7,503 bases of DNA from Polaribacter sp. GTDB taxonomy: Bacteria; Bacteroidota; Bacteroidia; Flavobacteriales; Flavobacteriaceae. The translations under genes and the position numbers were made by a program. The notes below the pieces were generated by a model. It did no database searches, was not told the DNA's origin, and saw nothing but the letters and a program-made list of their open reading frames with translations. The stretch lies in contig JANQTK010000116.1 of assembly GCA_030731695.1 (NCBI GenBank), positions 1 through 7,503 of the forward strand. Reading direction: 5' to 3'. Positions 1 through 6,477 of the stretch are shown piece by piece. Within the stretch, counting starts at the first letter, position 1. Every line of letters starts with the position of its first letter.

Positions 1-614
1 AAATTGCGAATTACCTTACTCTCATTTTGTTGAAAAACGCCTTCTTTTTCAGCCATGTCAGCCATCACTAAAAAGCTTTCTCTGCTCAAAATACTAGAGT
101 GACTATCTCCGCCAATAAGTCTTGTTGTTAGCTGTAACAACCATAAAATTCCAGTGTATTTTAAAGGAAAAATTAAAATATTGAGTGAAGTTGCTGTAAA
201 AGCAGCTAAATCTTGCCAATAAGTGGCACCAATTGTTTTAGGAATAATTTCGGAAGCAACTAAAATTAAAATGGTCATGATTGTAGAGACAATTCCAACC
301 ATTACATCTTCAGTAATTACTATTCCAAAAAGACTTGTTTTTGATGTTCCATACATTTCTGCATACGCAACTTTTGCTTGAACACCAACCAAAATTGCAC
401 CAACTGTATGCGCTATAGTATTGATGGTCAAAATTGCAATCAGTGGTTTGTCAACGTCTTTTTTTAGCGCTTCAAGGTCATTTGCAAATTCATGACCTTC
501 ATTTTTTTTGATGTTAATAAATGTTGGAGTAACACTTAGCAGTACAGCTTCCAAAATTGAACACAAAAAAGAAAAGAAAATTGCAACTACAGCGTAAACA
601 ATAAGTAAAGACAT
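1..614 (-). CDS. CNNM/DUF21-domain membrane protein, CorC/HlyC-like (partial, C-terminus outside window)
   Basis: This is the N-terminal 204 codons of a gene reading leftwards out of the window; its ATG is the complement of 612-614. I translated it by hand, and no stop occurs before the edge. The protein begins with a hydrophobic helix (about residues 2-30, containing SILEAVLLS), followed by a charged loop (35-56). Further hydrophobic segments lie at about 57-82, 96-120 and 134-163. SEIIPKTIGA (121-130) is the hallmark motif of the CNNM transmembrane domain. The end of the visible part (about 176-204, AEKEGVFQQNE) matches the linker that normally precedes a CBS-domain pair, which would lie outside the window. 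Family members are inner-membrane proteins linked to magnesium, cobalt or sodium transport; the older name 'hemolysin' is misleading. The flavobacterial gliding gene gldE also has this architecture, but nothing here identifies this gene as gldE. The family call is firm, the substrate unknown. Confidence 0.9.
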   Translation of the reverse strand, partial: MSLLIVYAVVAIFFSFLCSILEAVLLSVTPTFINIKKNEGHEFANDLEALKKDVDKPLIAILTINTIAHTVGAILVGVQAKVAYAEMYGTSKTSLFGIVITEDVMVGIVSTIMTILILVASEIIPKTIGATYWQDLAAFTATSLNILIFPLKYTGILWLLQLTTRLIGGDSHSSILSRESFLVMADMAEKEGVFQQNESKVIRN

Positions 615-632
615 TCTTTTATAAATTTTACG

Positions 633-640
633 CAAAAATA
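633..640 (-). promoter_or_regulatory. Bacteroidota -7 box for the CNNM gene
   Basis: The minus strand reads TATTTTTG, a perfect match to TAnnTTTG, 18 bp before the ATG. A TTTG on the same strand lies about 15 bp further upstream, slightly closer than the usual -33 spacing. The predicted leader is only about 12-15 nt. Confidence 0.5.
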
Positions 641-745
641 TGCAAAATAACACATCAAATTAAAAATAAAAGAATTGATTTAGATATTTAATTAGTTATA
701 TATCAATACAAATCAATTTCTTTTGAAATATTAAGAATTGATAAA

Positions 746-777
746 TTGCCCAAATTAATCGATTTTAAATATCTTTA
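746..777 (+). promoter_or_regulatory. Probable promoter of the FGE lipoprotein gene
   Basis: TTG at 746-748 and TATCTTTA at 770-777 are separated by 21 bp. This resembles the Bacteroidota -33 TTG / -7 TAnnTTTG arrangement, with one mismatch at the last base of the -7 box. Transcription would start near 783, leaving a leader of about 28 nt. Confidence 0.4.
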
Positions 778-810
778 CAGTTCTATAAAATTTTTAGAAA
801 ATTTACATAA

Positions 811-1893
811 ATGAAAATAAATTTAATCTTTCCAAAACTGATGTTGTCAGTTCTATTTGTAGCTGTATTTAGTTGTAAGAAAAATCAAAATAAAGATACT
901 GTTTCCCGAAATGAAATAACAGTTGAAACTCCTGAAGGAATGATTTGGGTCCCTCAAAAAACATTTATTCAAGGAGCAAAAGAAGCAGATAAATATGCAA
1001 TGCCAAGAGAAAAACCTGCGCATGAAGTTACTGTTGATGGGTTTTTTATTGATATAACTGAAGTTACAAACCTGCAATTCAAAAAATTTGTAGCAGCAAC
1101 CAATTATGTAACAGTTGCAGAAAGACCCATTATTTGGGAAGAAATGAAACAACAATTGCCACCAGGAACTGAAAAACCAAATGATTCTATTTTGCAACCA
1201 GGAAGTTTGATTTTTAATAAAAATATAAAAGCGGTAGTTGGTATGGATAACTATTTTCAATGGTGGACATGGAAAATTGGTGCGAATTGGAAAAATCCTC
1301 AAGGACCAAATTCTTCTATTGAAGGGAAAGATAATTTTCCTGTAGTTCACATTACTCATGAAGACGCTTTGGCATATTGCAAATGGGCAAAAAGACGCTT
1401 GCCAACGGAAGCTGAATGGGAATCAGCAGCTCTTGGCAATAAAACCAATGCGATTTTTACTTGGGGAAATGATGCAGCTTTATTAGATGCAAACGCAAAT
1501 ACTTGGCAAGGAGTTTTTCCGGTAAAAAATGAAAGCAAAGATGGGTTTGAATTTATTTCTCCTGTAAAATCATATCCTCCAAACAGTATTGGATTGTATG
1601 ATATGGCTGGAAATGTTTGGGAAGTTACTGCGGATTATTTCAATGTAAATTATTATCAAGAGTTAGATGTTACAAAACCTATTCAAAATCCAACTGGAGC
1701 CTCAAAACCGTACAACCCAAATAATGTTTACGAAATAGAATATGTAATGAAGGGTGGCTCTTTTTTATGCAATGCTTCTTATTGTGCAAGTTTTCGAATA
1801 TCAGCAAAAATGGGAGTTGCTAAAGATTCTAGTTCAGACCACATGGGATTTAGAACGGTTGCTGATGTTGAAATGTTACAGCCAAAGAAATAA
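811..1893 (+). CDS. Formylglycine-generating enzyme (FGE/SUMF1) family lipoprotein with both catalytic cysteines
   Basis: FGE enzymes are copper-dependent oxidases that convert the cysteine of the CxPxR motif of type I sulfatases into formylglycine. The 360-residue protein starts with a lipoprotein signal peptide: basic MK, a hydrophobic core at about 8-20, and lipobox VFSC with Cys22 as the predicted lipidated residue. The FGE-sulfatase domain covers about 42-352. It contains RLPTEAEWE (196-204), a WQGVFPVKN stretch (232-240) close to human SUMF1, GLYDMAGNVWE (261-271), GGSFLCNASYC (315-325) and MGFR (345-348). Cys320 and Cys325 align with the human active-site pair Cys336/Cys341, and Ser317 aligns with Ser333. 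The only other cysteine is Cys190; the remaining human disulfide cysteines appear absent, as I understand is usual in bacteria. No acidic surface-export signal follows Cys22 (CKKNQ), so I infer a periplasm-facing location. GldJ/GldK gliding lipoproteins share the fold, but the cysteine pair argues for a true enzyme. No sulfatase lies in the window. Confidence 0.88.
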   Translation: MKINLIFPKLMLSVLFVAVFSCKKNQNKDTVSRNEITVETPEGMIWVPQKTFIQGAKEADKYAMPREKPAHEVTVDGFFIDITEVTNLQFKKFVAATNYVTVAERPIIWEEMKQQLPPGTEKPNDSILQPGSLIFNKNIKAVVGMDNYFQWWTWKIGANWKNPQGPNSSIEGKDNFPVVHITHEDALAYCKWAKRRLPTEAEWESAALGNKTNAIFTWGNDAALLDANANTWQGVFPVKNESKDGFEFISPVKSYPPNSIGLYDMAGNVWEVTADYFNVNYYQELDVTKPIQNPTGASKPYNPNNVYEIEYVMKGGSFLCNASYCASFRISAKMGVAKDSSSDHMGFRTVADVEMLQPKK

Positions 1894-1899
1894 TAAATC

Positions 1900-1938
1900 A
1901 AAAAACCCTGCAAATCAATTGATTAACAGGGTTTTTTT
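1900..1938. terminator. Bidirectional intrinsic terminator between FGE gene and tRNA-Leu
   Basis: An 11-bp stem (1900-1910 pairing with 1927-1937, core CCCTG/CAGGG) is flanked by A and T tracts, so it can terminate transcription from either side. The 16-nt loop contains a perfect 12-nt palindrome, AATCAATTGATT (1913-1924), that can form a small inner stem. It starts 7 bp after the FGE stop codon and ends 2 bp from the tRNA 3' end. Confidence 0.85.
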
Positions 1939-1939
1939 G

Positions 1940-2021
1940 TACTCAAGGTGGGAATCGAACCCACACATCCGAAAATACTGGATTTTGAATCCAGCGCGTC
2001 TACCAATTCCGCCACTTGAGC
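1940..2021 (-). tRNA. tRNA-Leu (anticodon CAA)
   Basis: On the minus strand an 82-nt class II tRNA folds fully. The acceptor stem is GCTCAAG/CTTGAGT, closed by a terminal G-U pair, and the D arm contains AATTGGTAGA. The anticodon stem is CTGGA/TCCAG with loop TTCAAAA, giving anticodon CAA at 1985-1987. A variable arm of about 13 nt is followed by T arm GTGGG-TTCGATT-CCCAC and discriminator A73. The long variable arm and A73 are leucine identity features, and the tRNA should read UUG codons. The 3' CCA is not encoded (CAA follows A73), so it must be added by tRNA nucleotidyltransferase. Confidence 0.96.
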
Positions 2022-2036
2022 TTGTAATTGAGTTTG

Positions 2037-2044
2037 CAAATCTA
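2037..2044 (-). promoter_or_regulatory. -7 box of the tRNA-Leu promoter
   Basis: The minus strand reads TAGATTTG, a perfect TAnnTTTG match, ending 15 bp before the mature tRNA 5' end. A primary transcript would start near 2030 and need only a short 5' trim by RNase P. I see no convincing -33 TTG. Confidence 0.55.
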
Positions 2045-2101
2045 GTAAATATTTTAGAATTTAAAATGAAAAAATAAATTTCATAGAAGAATAATATTGG
2101 T

Positions 2102-2109
2102 TACTTTTG
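2102..2109 (+). promoter_or_regulatory. -7 box of the prs-rplY promoter
   Basis: TACTTTTG is a perfect TAnnTTTG match, 35 bp before the prs ATG, predicting a leader of about 30 nt. The -33 region is weak, with no clear TTTG at the expected distance. Confidence 0.55.
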
Positions 2110-2144
2110 TTAACTTACAGTTACACACTATAAACACTCTCTAA

Positions 2145-3086
2145 ATGTCTACAAATCAACTTGCTCCAAAATTATTTGCTTGCAGGCAAAGTATGGATTT
2201 GGCCGGAAAAATAGCCAAAGAATACAACACAACACTCGGAAATGTCATTACAACGTATTTTAGTGATGGCGAATTTCAACCAGCTTTTGAAGAATCTGTT
2301 CGTGGAAGAAGAGTTTTCATCATTGGATCTACGTTTCCAAATTCTGATAATTTAATGGAAATGTTACTAATGTTAGATGCTGCAAAAAGGGCCTCTGCAA
2401 GACACGTCACAGCAGTTATGCCTTATTTTGGATGGGCAAGACAAGATCGAAAAGATAAACCAAGAGTTGCAATTGGTGCAAAATTAGTAGCAAATTTGCT
2501 TCAAACTGCTGGCGCAACTAGAATTATGACAATGGATTTACATGCAGATCAAATTCAAGGTTTTTTTGAAAAACCTGTAGACCATCTGTATGCTTCAACC
2601 ATATTTTTACCATACATACAAAGCTTACAACTAGATAACTTAACCATAGCTTCTCCTGATATGGGAGGTTCTAAAAGAGCGTATGCATATTCTAATCATT
2701 TACTTTCGGATGTGGTTATTTGTTACAAACAAAGAAAAGTCGCTAATGTTATTGGACACATGGAATTGATTGGTGAGGTTGAAGGAAGAAATGTGATTTT
2801 GGTTGATGATATGATTGATACAGGAGGAACACTTGCACATGCTGCAAATTTAATGATGGAAAGAGGAGCGAAAAGTGTTAGAGCGGTTTGTACACATGCG
2901 TTGCTTTCTGGAAACGCTTATGAAAAAATCGAAAATTCTGCATTGACAGAATTGATTGTTTCTGACACAATTCCATTGAAAAAGAATATTTCTAAAATAA
3001 AAGTTGTATCTTGCGCGCCCTTATTCGCGGATGTTATGCACAAAGTTCAAGATAACACTTCAATAAGTGGACAATTTTTAATGTAA
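2145..3086 (+). CDS. prs: Ribose-phosphate pyrophosphokinase (PRPP synthetase)
   Basis: This cytoplasmic enzyme makes 5-phosphoribosyl-1-pyrophosphate from ribose 5-phosphate and ATP, the precursor for purine, pyrimidine, histidine, tryptophan and NAD synthesis. The protein has 313 residues, close to the 315 of E. coli Prs. Visible motifs are FSDGE (39-43), the catalytic flexible-loop-side segment PYFGWARQDRK (93-103), DLHADQIQGFF (131-141, metal/ATP region), the catalytic-loop residues Lys195 and Arg197 (YKQR), and the PRPP-binding loop VDDMIDTGGTL (220-230). DTIPL (274-278) near the C-terminus is also typical. Two tandem phosphoribosyltransferase-type folds are expected. The ATG at 2145 starts directly at the conserved N-terminus. 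Only 62 bp and no terminator separate it from rplY, so the two are probably co-transcribed. No key residue appears to be missing. Confidence 0.97.
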   Translation: MSTNQLAPKLFACRQSMDLAGKIAKEYNTTLGNVITTYFSDGEFQPAFEESVRGRRVFIIGSTFPNSDNLMEMLLMLDAAKRASARHVTAVMPYFGWARQDRKDKPRVAIGAKLVANLLQTAGATRIMTMDLHADQIQGFFEKPVDHLYASTIFLPYIQSLQLDNLTIASPDMGGSKRAYAYSNHLLSDVVICYKQRKVANVIGHMELIGEVEGRNVILVDDMIDTGGTLAHAANLMMERGAKSVRAVCTHALLSGNAYEKIENSALTELIVSDTIPLKKNISKIKVVSCAPLFADVMHKVQDNTSISGQFLM

Positions 3087-3120
3087 ACTTCATTTGAGTT
3101 TTTCAGAGAGGAAAATAAAA

Positions 3121-3138
3121 ATGGAAAAATTAATTTAA
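3121..3138 (+). other. Five-codon micro-ORF with its own Shine-Dalgarno-like site, upstream of rplY
   Basis: ATG GAA AAA TTA ATT TAA encodes MEKLI and lies 10 nt before the rplY start. AGAGAGG at 3105-3111 sits 9 nt before this ATG, a good ribosome-binding spacing, whereas it is 37 nt from the rplY ATG. It may be a leader peptide or a re-initiation device, or just chance. Confidence 0.25.
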
Positions 3139-3148
3139 ACAAAAAGTA

Positions 3149-3724
3149 ATGAAATCAATTACAATTAAAGGATCAAAAAGAGAAAGCGTGGGCAAGACAG
3201 CGTCTAAAGCCTTACGTAATGCTGGAATGGTTCCTTGCGTTATTTACGGAGGAGAACAACCACTACACTTTTCAGCAGAAGAAAAAGCGTTCAAAAGTTT
3301 GGTGTACACTCCAAATGTTTATACTGCAAGTATTGACATTGATGGAAAAGTGATACCTGCAATTTTACAAGACATTCAGTTTCACCCAGTTTCTGACAAA
3401 ATCATTCACATTGATTTTTATCAATTGTTTGAAGACAAAGAAATCACGATGAATATTCCAGTAAATTTAGTTGGAAAATCAAAAGGTGTTGCAATTGGTG
3501 GTGCATTACGTCACAATGTTCGTAAAGCAAAAGTAAAAGCAATTCCAGCAAATTTACCAGATTTTATTGAAGCTGATATTACAGAATTAGAAATTGGTAA
3601 TAAATTGTATATCACTTCTTTAAAGAATGATAAATATACTATTTTACACCCAGACAATACTGTAGTTGCTCAAGTAAGAATGTCAAGAAACGCTTCTAAA
3701 GCAGCAGCTGAAGCAAAAAAATAA
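3149..3724 (+). CDS. rplY: Ribosomal protein bL25, long form (TL5/Ctc family)
   Basis: bL25 binds 5S rRNA in the central protuberance of the 50S subunit. The 191-residue protein is the two-domain TL5/Ctc type, about twice the length of E. coli L25 (94 residues). The N-terminal beta-barrel 5S-binding domain (about 1-92) begins MKSITIKGSKRESVGK and includes VPCVIYGG (28-35) and a run with QDIQFHPVSDKIIHIDFY (74-91). The C-terminal domain (about 97-180) includes the GVAIGGALRH motif (113-122). The tail is rich in alanine and lysine. An in-frame stop at 3131-3133 with no start codon after it fixes the ATG at 3149. The gene follows prs without a terminator and ends at a strong hairpin, so prs-rplY looks like one transcription unit. 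A prs-ctc order is also known from Bacillus, where ctc is stress-induced; no stress promoter is recognisable here. Confidence 0.95.
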   Translation: MKSITIKGSKRESVGKTASKALRNAGMVPCVIYGGEQPLHFSAEEKAFKSLVYTPNVYTASIDIDGKVIPAILQDIQFHPVSDKIIHIDFYQLFEDKEITMNIPVNLVGKSKGVAIGGALRHNVRKAKVKAIPANLPDFIEADITELEIGNKLYITSLKNDKYTILHPDNTVVAQVRMSRNASKAAAEAKK

Positions 3725-3744
3725 TCACTTTATAAGATAATTTT

Positions 3745-3777
3745 AAAGCGTTGCACAATTTGTGCAACGCTTTTTTT
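3745..3777 (+). terminator. Strong intrinsic terminator after rplY
   Basis: A perfect 13-bp stem (3745-3757 with 3761-3773; AAAGCGTTGCACA and its complement) has a 3-nt loop and is followed by a T tract (3771-3777). It ends the prs-rplY transcript 20 bp after the rplY stop. Confidence 0.93.
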
Positions 3778-3792
3778 ATTTTGCTATTTTTG
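3759..3792 (+). promoter_or_regulatory. pth promoter, -33 element inside the rplY terminator
   Basis: TATTTTTG at 3785-3792 is a perfect -7 box, and TTTG at 3759-3762 lies 22 bp upstream in the loop and descending arm of the terminator hairpin. Transcription would start near 3798, giving a leader of about 60 nt before the pth ATG. Confidence 0.5.
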
Positions 3793-3856
3793 TAGCATGA
3801 ATTTTCCGAAATTTTAGACGGCATTTTTTTCTAAAAAAGAAGATAAAAAAGTATTG

Positions 3857-4423
3857 ATGAAAAAATATTTAATAGTGGGTTTAGGAAATATTGGACCTAA
3901 ATACGAAAATACACGTCACAACATTGGTTTTAAAATTTTAGATGAGGTTGCTGAAGAACATCAAGTGTCATTTAGCACAGAAAAACTAGGAGATATTGCT
4001 ACATTTAATTTTAAAGGAAAAACATTTATCCTTTTAAAACCTAGTACATTTATGAATTTGAGCGGAAAAGCATTGAAATATTGGATGCAACAAGAAAATA
4101 TTGCTCTTGAAAATGTGTTGGTTGTAACAGATGATGTACATATTGATTTTGGAACAATCAGATTAAAGGCAAAAGGATCAGCAGGTGGTCACAATGGATT
4201 GAAAGACATCCAAGAAAAATTAAATACAGACAATTATGCACGTTTCCGATTTGGAGTTGGAGCTAATTATCCAAAAGGGAGACAAGCAGATTTTGTATTG
4301 GGTGAATGGAGTAAAGAAGAAACAAGTCAGCTTATTGAACGACTTCCATTGTCAGCAAACGTAGTACTTAGCTTTGTTACTGATGGTTTGGCAAATACGA
4401 TGAATGCTTTTAACGGGAAATAA
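3857..4423 (+). CDS. pth: Peptidyl-tRNA hydrolase
   Basis: Pth cleaves the ester bond of peptidyl-tRNAs that drop off the ribosome, recycling tRNA; it is cytoplasmic and usually essential. I chose the ATG at 3857 (188 residues). A TTG directly in front (3854) would add one residue but gives no better match, as the family begins MKKYLIVGLGN. Key residues, numbered from 3857, are Asn11 (GLGN), catalytic His21 (ENTRHNIGF), Asn67 in STFMN, Asp92 in VTDD, aligned with E. coli Asp93, and Asn113 in GGHNGLKDI. All the classic active-site positions are therefore present. The length is normal for the family (E. coli 194). It lies downstream of prs-rplY, a common arrangement, but behind a terminator and with its own promoter. 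It converges on the queD-like gene with 3 bp between stop codons and no terminator. Confidence 0.96.
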   Translation: MKKYLIVGLGNIGPKYENTRHNIGFKILDEVAEEHQVSFSTEKLGDIATFNFKGKTFILLKPSTFMNLSGKALKYWMQQENIALENVLVVTDDVHIDFGTIRLKAKGSAGGHNGLKDIQEKLNTDNYARFRFGVGANYPKGRQADFVLGEWSKEETSQLIERLPLSANVVLSFVTDGLANTMNAFNGK

Positions 4424-4426
4424 ATT

Positions 4427-4876
4427 TTAATTCTCACTAGCAAACCACTCTGCAAAACTTGTATCTGTTTCTTGTAGTTTTATAGAATGTAAATGAATGT
4501 TATTTGGTAATCTATCTTTAATTTTTTTGGCAAAATCAATCACCATCATTTCACTAGTTGGCTGATAATCAACTAAAATAACATGATGCCCTCTGTTTTT
4601 TAACTCTGCTGCTAATTCTATATGAGGCGTATTTTTATTAAAAACAGTGGCGTGATCAAATACATCTACAATTTCTTCTTTTACAATTTTTTTCAAATCT
4701 CCAAAGTCAATCACCATTCCAAATTTAACATTGGCGTTGTCAGAAATTGGTTTTCCAGAGACAGTTACTGATAGTTTGTACGAATGTCCATGAACATTTT
4801 TACACTTTCCGTCATAGCCATACAAGGCGTGTCCAGTTTCAAAACTAAATTGTTTGGTGATTCTAATTGTACTCAT
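4427..4876 (-). CDS. queD: 6-carboxytetrahydropterin synthase / 6-pyruvoyl-tetrahydropterin synthase family (QueD-like)
   Basis: QueD converts 7,8-dihydroneopterin triphosphate to 6-carboxytetrahydropterin, the second step towards preQ0 and the queuosine tRNA modification. The 149-residue protein shows zinc ligands His16 (ETGHAL), His29 and His31 (VHGHSY), the catalytic Cys25 (GKCKN), FDHATV with Asp74-His75, PTSE (106-109) and the pterin-binding Glu136 (LQET). Cys25 at the catalytic position argues against the PTPS-III folate variant, in which a glutamate serves. It is longer than E. coli QueD (121 residues), mainly through the loop at about 41-55 and the stretch at about 80-105. No other queuosine genes lie in the window, so QueD versus PTPS rests on family resemblance. 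It begins at ATG 4876 with no clear Shine-Dalgarno. Confidence 0.88.
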   Translation of the reverse strand: MSTIRITKQFSFETGHALYGYDGKCKNVHGHSYKLSVTVSGKPISDNANVKFGMVIDFGDLKKIVKEEIVDVFDHATVFNKNTPHIELAAELKNRGHHVILVDYQPTSEMMVIDFAKKIKDRLPNNIHLHSIKLQETDTSFAEWFASEN

Positions 4877-4904
4877 CTAAAAAAATTGAATGCTAAATTG
4901 GGCG

Positions 4905-4912
4905 TAAAAGTA
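4905..4912 (-). promoter_or_regulatory. Possible -7 box of the queD-like gene
   Basis: The minus strand reads TACTTTTA, one mismatch from TAnnTTTG, 28 bp before the ATG. No -33 TTG is seen. The 101-bp gap (4877-4977) separates queD from GH3 on the same strand; I see no strong terminator in it, so read-through from GH3 is also possible. Confidence 0.3.
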
Positions 4913-4977
4913 CACATTAACTTAGGTTTTTACTAATGATGTTTTTAAAAATACCTTTATAATATCACTAATTAAAC

Positions 4978-6477
4978 TTAATTTTCAACTAAAAAATAGG
5001 CTAAAACTTCTGCAATTTTACGATTATCGGCCAATTGTGGAATTTTATTTTGACCTCCAAATTTTCCGATTGATTTCATATACTCGTGAAAACCTCCTTT
5101 TTTTACTTTTCGAATTACAAGCGGACGCAATACTTTTCCTTCAATCAAATCAAAATAATAAATGTTTTGAGATTGCATAGAAGCATCAATTTTTGATGCA
5201 AAATCTTGCAGATTTTCAGGTTCATTTTCAAATTCAATAAACCACTCATGATATGGTAATCCACTTTTTGGATTTACTTGAGGTGCCACTGTAAATTCGC
5301 TAATCGTAATTTTTGTACCTGAAATCGCATCATTTAAAGCCTTCTCAACTTCTTTGCCAATTACATGTTCACCAAAAGCTGAAATAAAATGTTTAATTCT
5401 TCCAGTAACTTTAATTCGGTATGGTTTTAAAGATGTAAACTCTACAGTATCACCAATATTATAGCCCCAAAGACCGGCTGAAGTGTTTAAAATAAGCACA
5501 TAATTTTCGCCGATTTTTACATCTTTTAATGAAATTCGAGTCGGATTTTCAGTAAAAAATTCGGTTGCTGGAATGAATTCATAAAAAATTCCGGAGTTGA
5601 GTTGCAACAACATTCCTGCTGCTTTTTGCGAATCTTGATAGGCAATAAATCCTTCAGAAGCTGGATATAATTCAATATAATCAATTTTTTTTCCAATCAA
5701 AGATTCAAATTTATTTTTATAAGGTTCAAAATTGACACCTCCATAAATGAAAAAATGAAAGTTTGGAAAAATTTCTGAAATTGGTTTTTTGGTTTTTTCA
5801 ACCAACTTTTCAAAATACATTTGCACCCAAGAAGGAATTCCGCTAATCACTCTCATGTCTTCTTGAACTGTTTCTTCAACAATGGCATTTACTTTGGTTT
5901 CCCAATCTTCAATACAATTTGTTTTCCAACTTGGCAACCTGTTTTTCTGTAAATAATTAGGTACATAATGCGCAACAATACCGCTTAAACGTCCTAATTT
6001 CACACCATTTTTTTCTTGCAAAACAGGACTTCCTTGTAAAAAAATCATTTTTCCATCTACAAAACTTGCATCATTTTTTTCTGAAATATAAAATAACAAC
6101 GCATTTCTGGCAGCTTCAATATGAGTTGGCATGGATTCTTTGGTGATAGGAATGTATTTAGCACCAGATGTTGTGCCTGAAGTCTTGGCAAAATACAAAG
6201 GTTTTCCTTTCCATAATACATCCGATTCTCCTGCAACAACTTTATCAACATACGATTTTAAGCCTTCATAATCAGAAACGGGAACGTTTTTTTTGAAGTC
6301 TTCGTAATTGTTGATATTCTTAAAATCGTGATCAATTCCAAATTGTGTTGTTAGAGCATTTTTCACTAAATACTGAAAAACCTTTTCTTGTGTTTTATGA
6401 GGATTATTTGCCCATTTATACACATTTTTGGCAACTATTTTTGCAAACGGAATTGCTAGTAAAGACTTGATGCTCAT
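4978..6477 (-). CDS. GH3-family acyl-adenylating enzyme (GH3 auxin-responsive promoter family)
   Basis: This 499-residue protein belongs to the GH3 branch of the adenylate-forming (ANL) superfamily. Plant members join amino acids to jasmonate, auxin or benzoates; the bacterial substrates are largely unknown. Visible motifs are the ATP phosphate-binding loop TSGTTSGAKYIPIT (99-112), YGGVNFEPY (245-253), ELYPASEG (269-276), matching the plant motif that closes on the nucleotide, and AGLWGYNIGDTVEF (334-347), corresponding to the third GH3 motif. A hinge is expected near TGRIKHFISAFGEHV (358-372), and a small C-terminal domain ends in GKFGGQNKIPQL (471-482), where ANL enzymes usually place a catalytic lysine. 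No signal peptide is evident, so it is probably cytoplasmic. Its ATG overlaps the M23 stop by one base (TAATG), implying translational coupling. The family call is firm; substrate and product are unknown. Confidence 0.9.
   Translation of the reverse strand: MSIKSLLAIPFAKIVAKNVYKWANNPHKTQEKVFQYLVKNALTTQFGIDHDFKNINNYEDFKKNVPVSDYEGLKSYVDKVVAGESDVLWKGKPLYFAKTSGTTSGAKYIPITKESMPTHIEAARNALLFYISEKNDASFVDGKMIFLQGSPVLQEKNGVKLGRLSGIVAHYVPNYLQKNRLPSWKTNCIEDWETKVNAIVEETVQEDMRVISGIPSWVQMYFEKLVEKTKKPISEIFPNFHFFIYGGVNFEPYKNKFESLIGKKIDYIELYPASEGFIAYQDSQKAAGMLLQLNSGIFYEFIPATEFFTENPTRISLKDVKIGENYVLILNTSAGLWGYNIGDTVEFTSLKPYRIKVTGRIKHFISAFGEHVIGKEVEKALNDAISGTKITISEFTVAPQVNPKSGLPYHEWFIEFENEPENLQDFASKIDASMQSQNIYYFDLIEGKVLRPLVIRKVKKGGFHEYMKSIGKFGGQNKIPQLADNRKIAEVLAYFLVEN

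Larger units (their letters stand above)
615..810. other. Divergent AT-rich intergenic region with repeated ATTGAT/ATCAAT motifs
   Basis: This 196-bp gap separates the divergent CNNM and FGE genes and must hold both promoters. I see no ORF or RNA gene in it. The 9-mer AGAATTGAT occurs at 671-679 and again at 734-742. The inverse motif ATCAAT occurs at 702-707 and 712-717. Together they form imperfect inverted repeats that could be operator sites, but in DNA this AT-rich they may be chance. Confidence 0.4.

Noticed and set aside
853..1538. Two minus-strand open frames inside the FGE gene
   Set aside because: They lie antisense to a strongly supported gene, are rich in unlikely residue runs (Cys, Phe, Asn) and match no family.
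811..1893. Gliding-motility lipoprotein GldJ or GldK
   Set aside because: Same fold and lipoprotein export, but the active-site Cys320/Cys325 pair and the SUMF1-like WQGVFPVKN segment fit a true FGE, and no other gld genes adjoin it.
1754..2077. Plus-strand open frame covering the end of the FGE gene and the region to 2077, encoding a WESNPHIRKYWILNPARLPIPP-like segment
   Set aside because: It is the antisense reading of tRNA-Leu, a well-known false protein in databases, fused to an out-of-frame part of the FGE gene.
3797..3817. Six-codon ORF (MNFPKF) in the pth leader
   Set aside because: Its ATG coincides with the predicted transcription start, so it would have no leader or ribosome site; probably chance.
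4920..4960. Possible terminator hairpin after GH3 (GGT...ACC with T and A runs)
   Set aside because: The stem is almost all A-T pairs with a bulge and no clear U tract; too weak to call in DNA of this composition.
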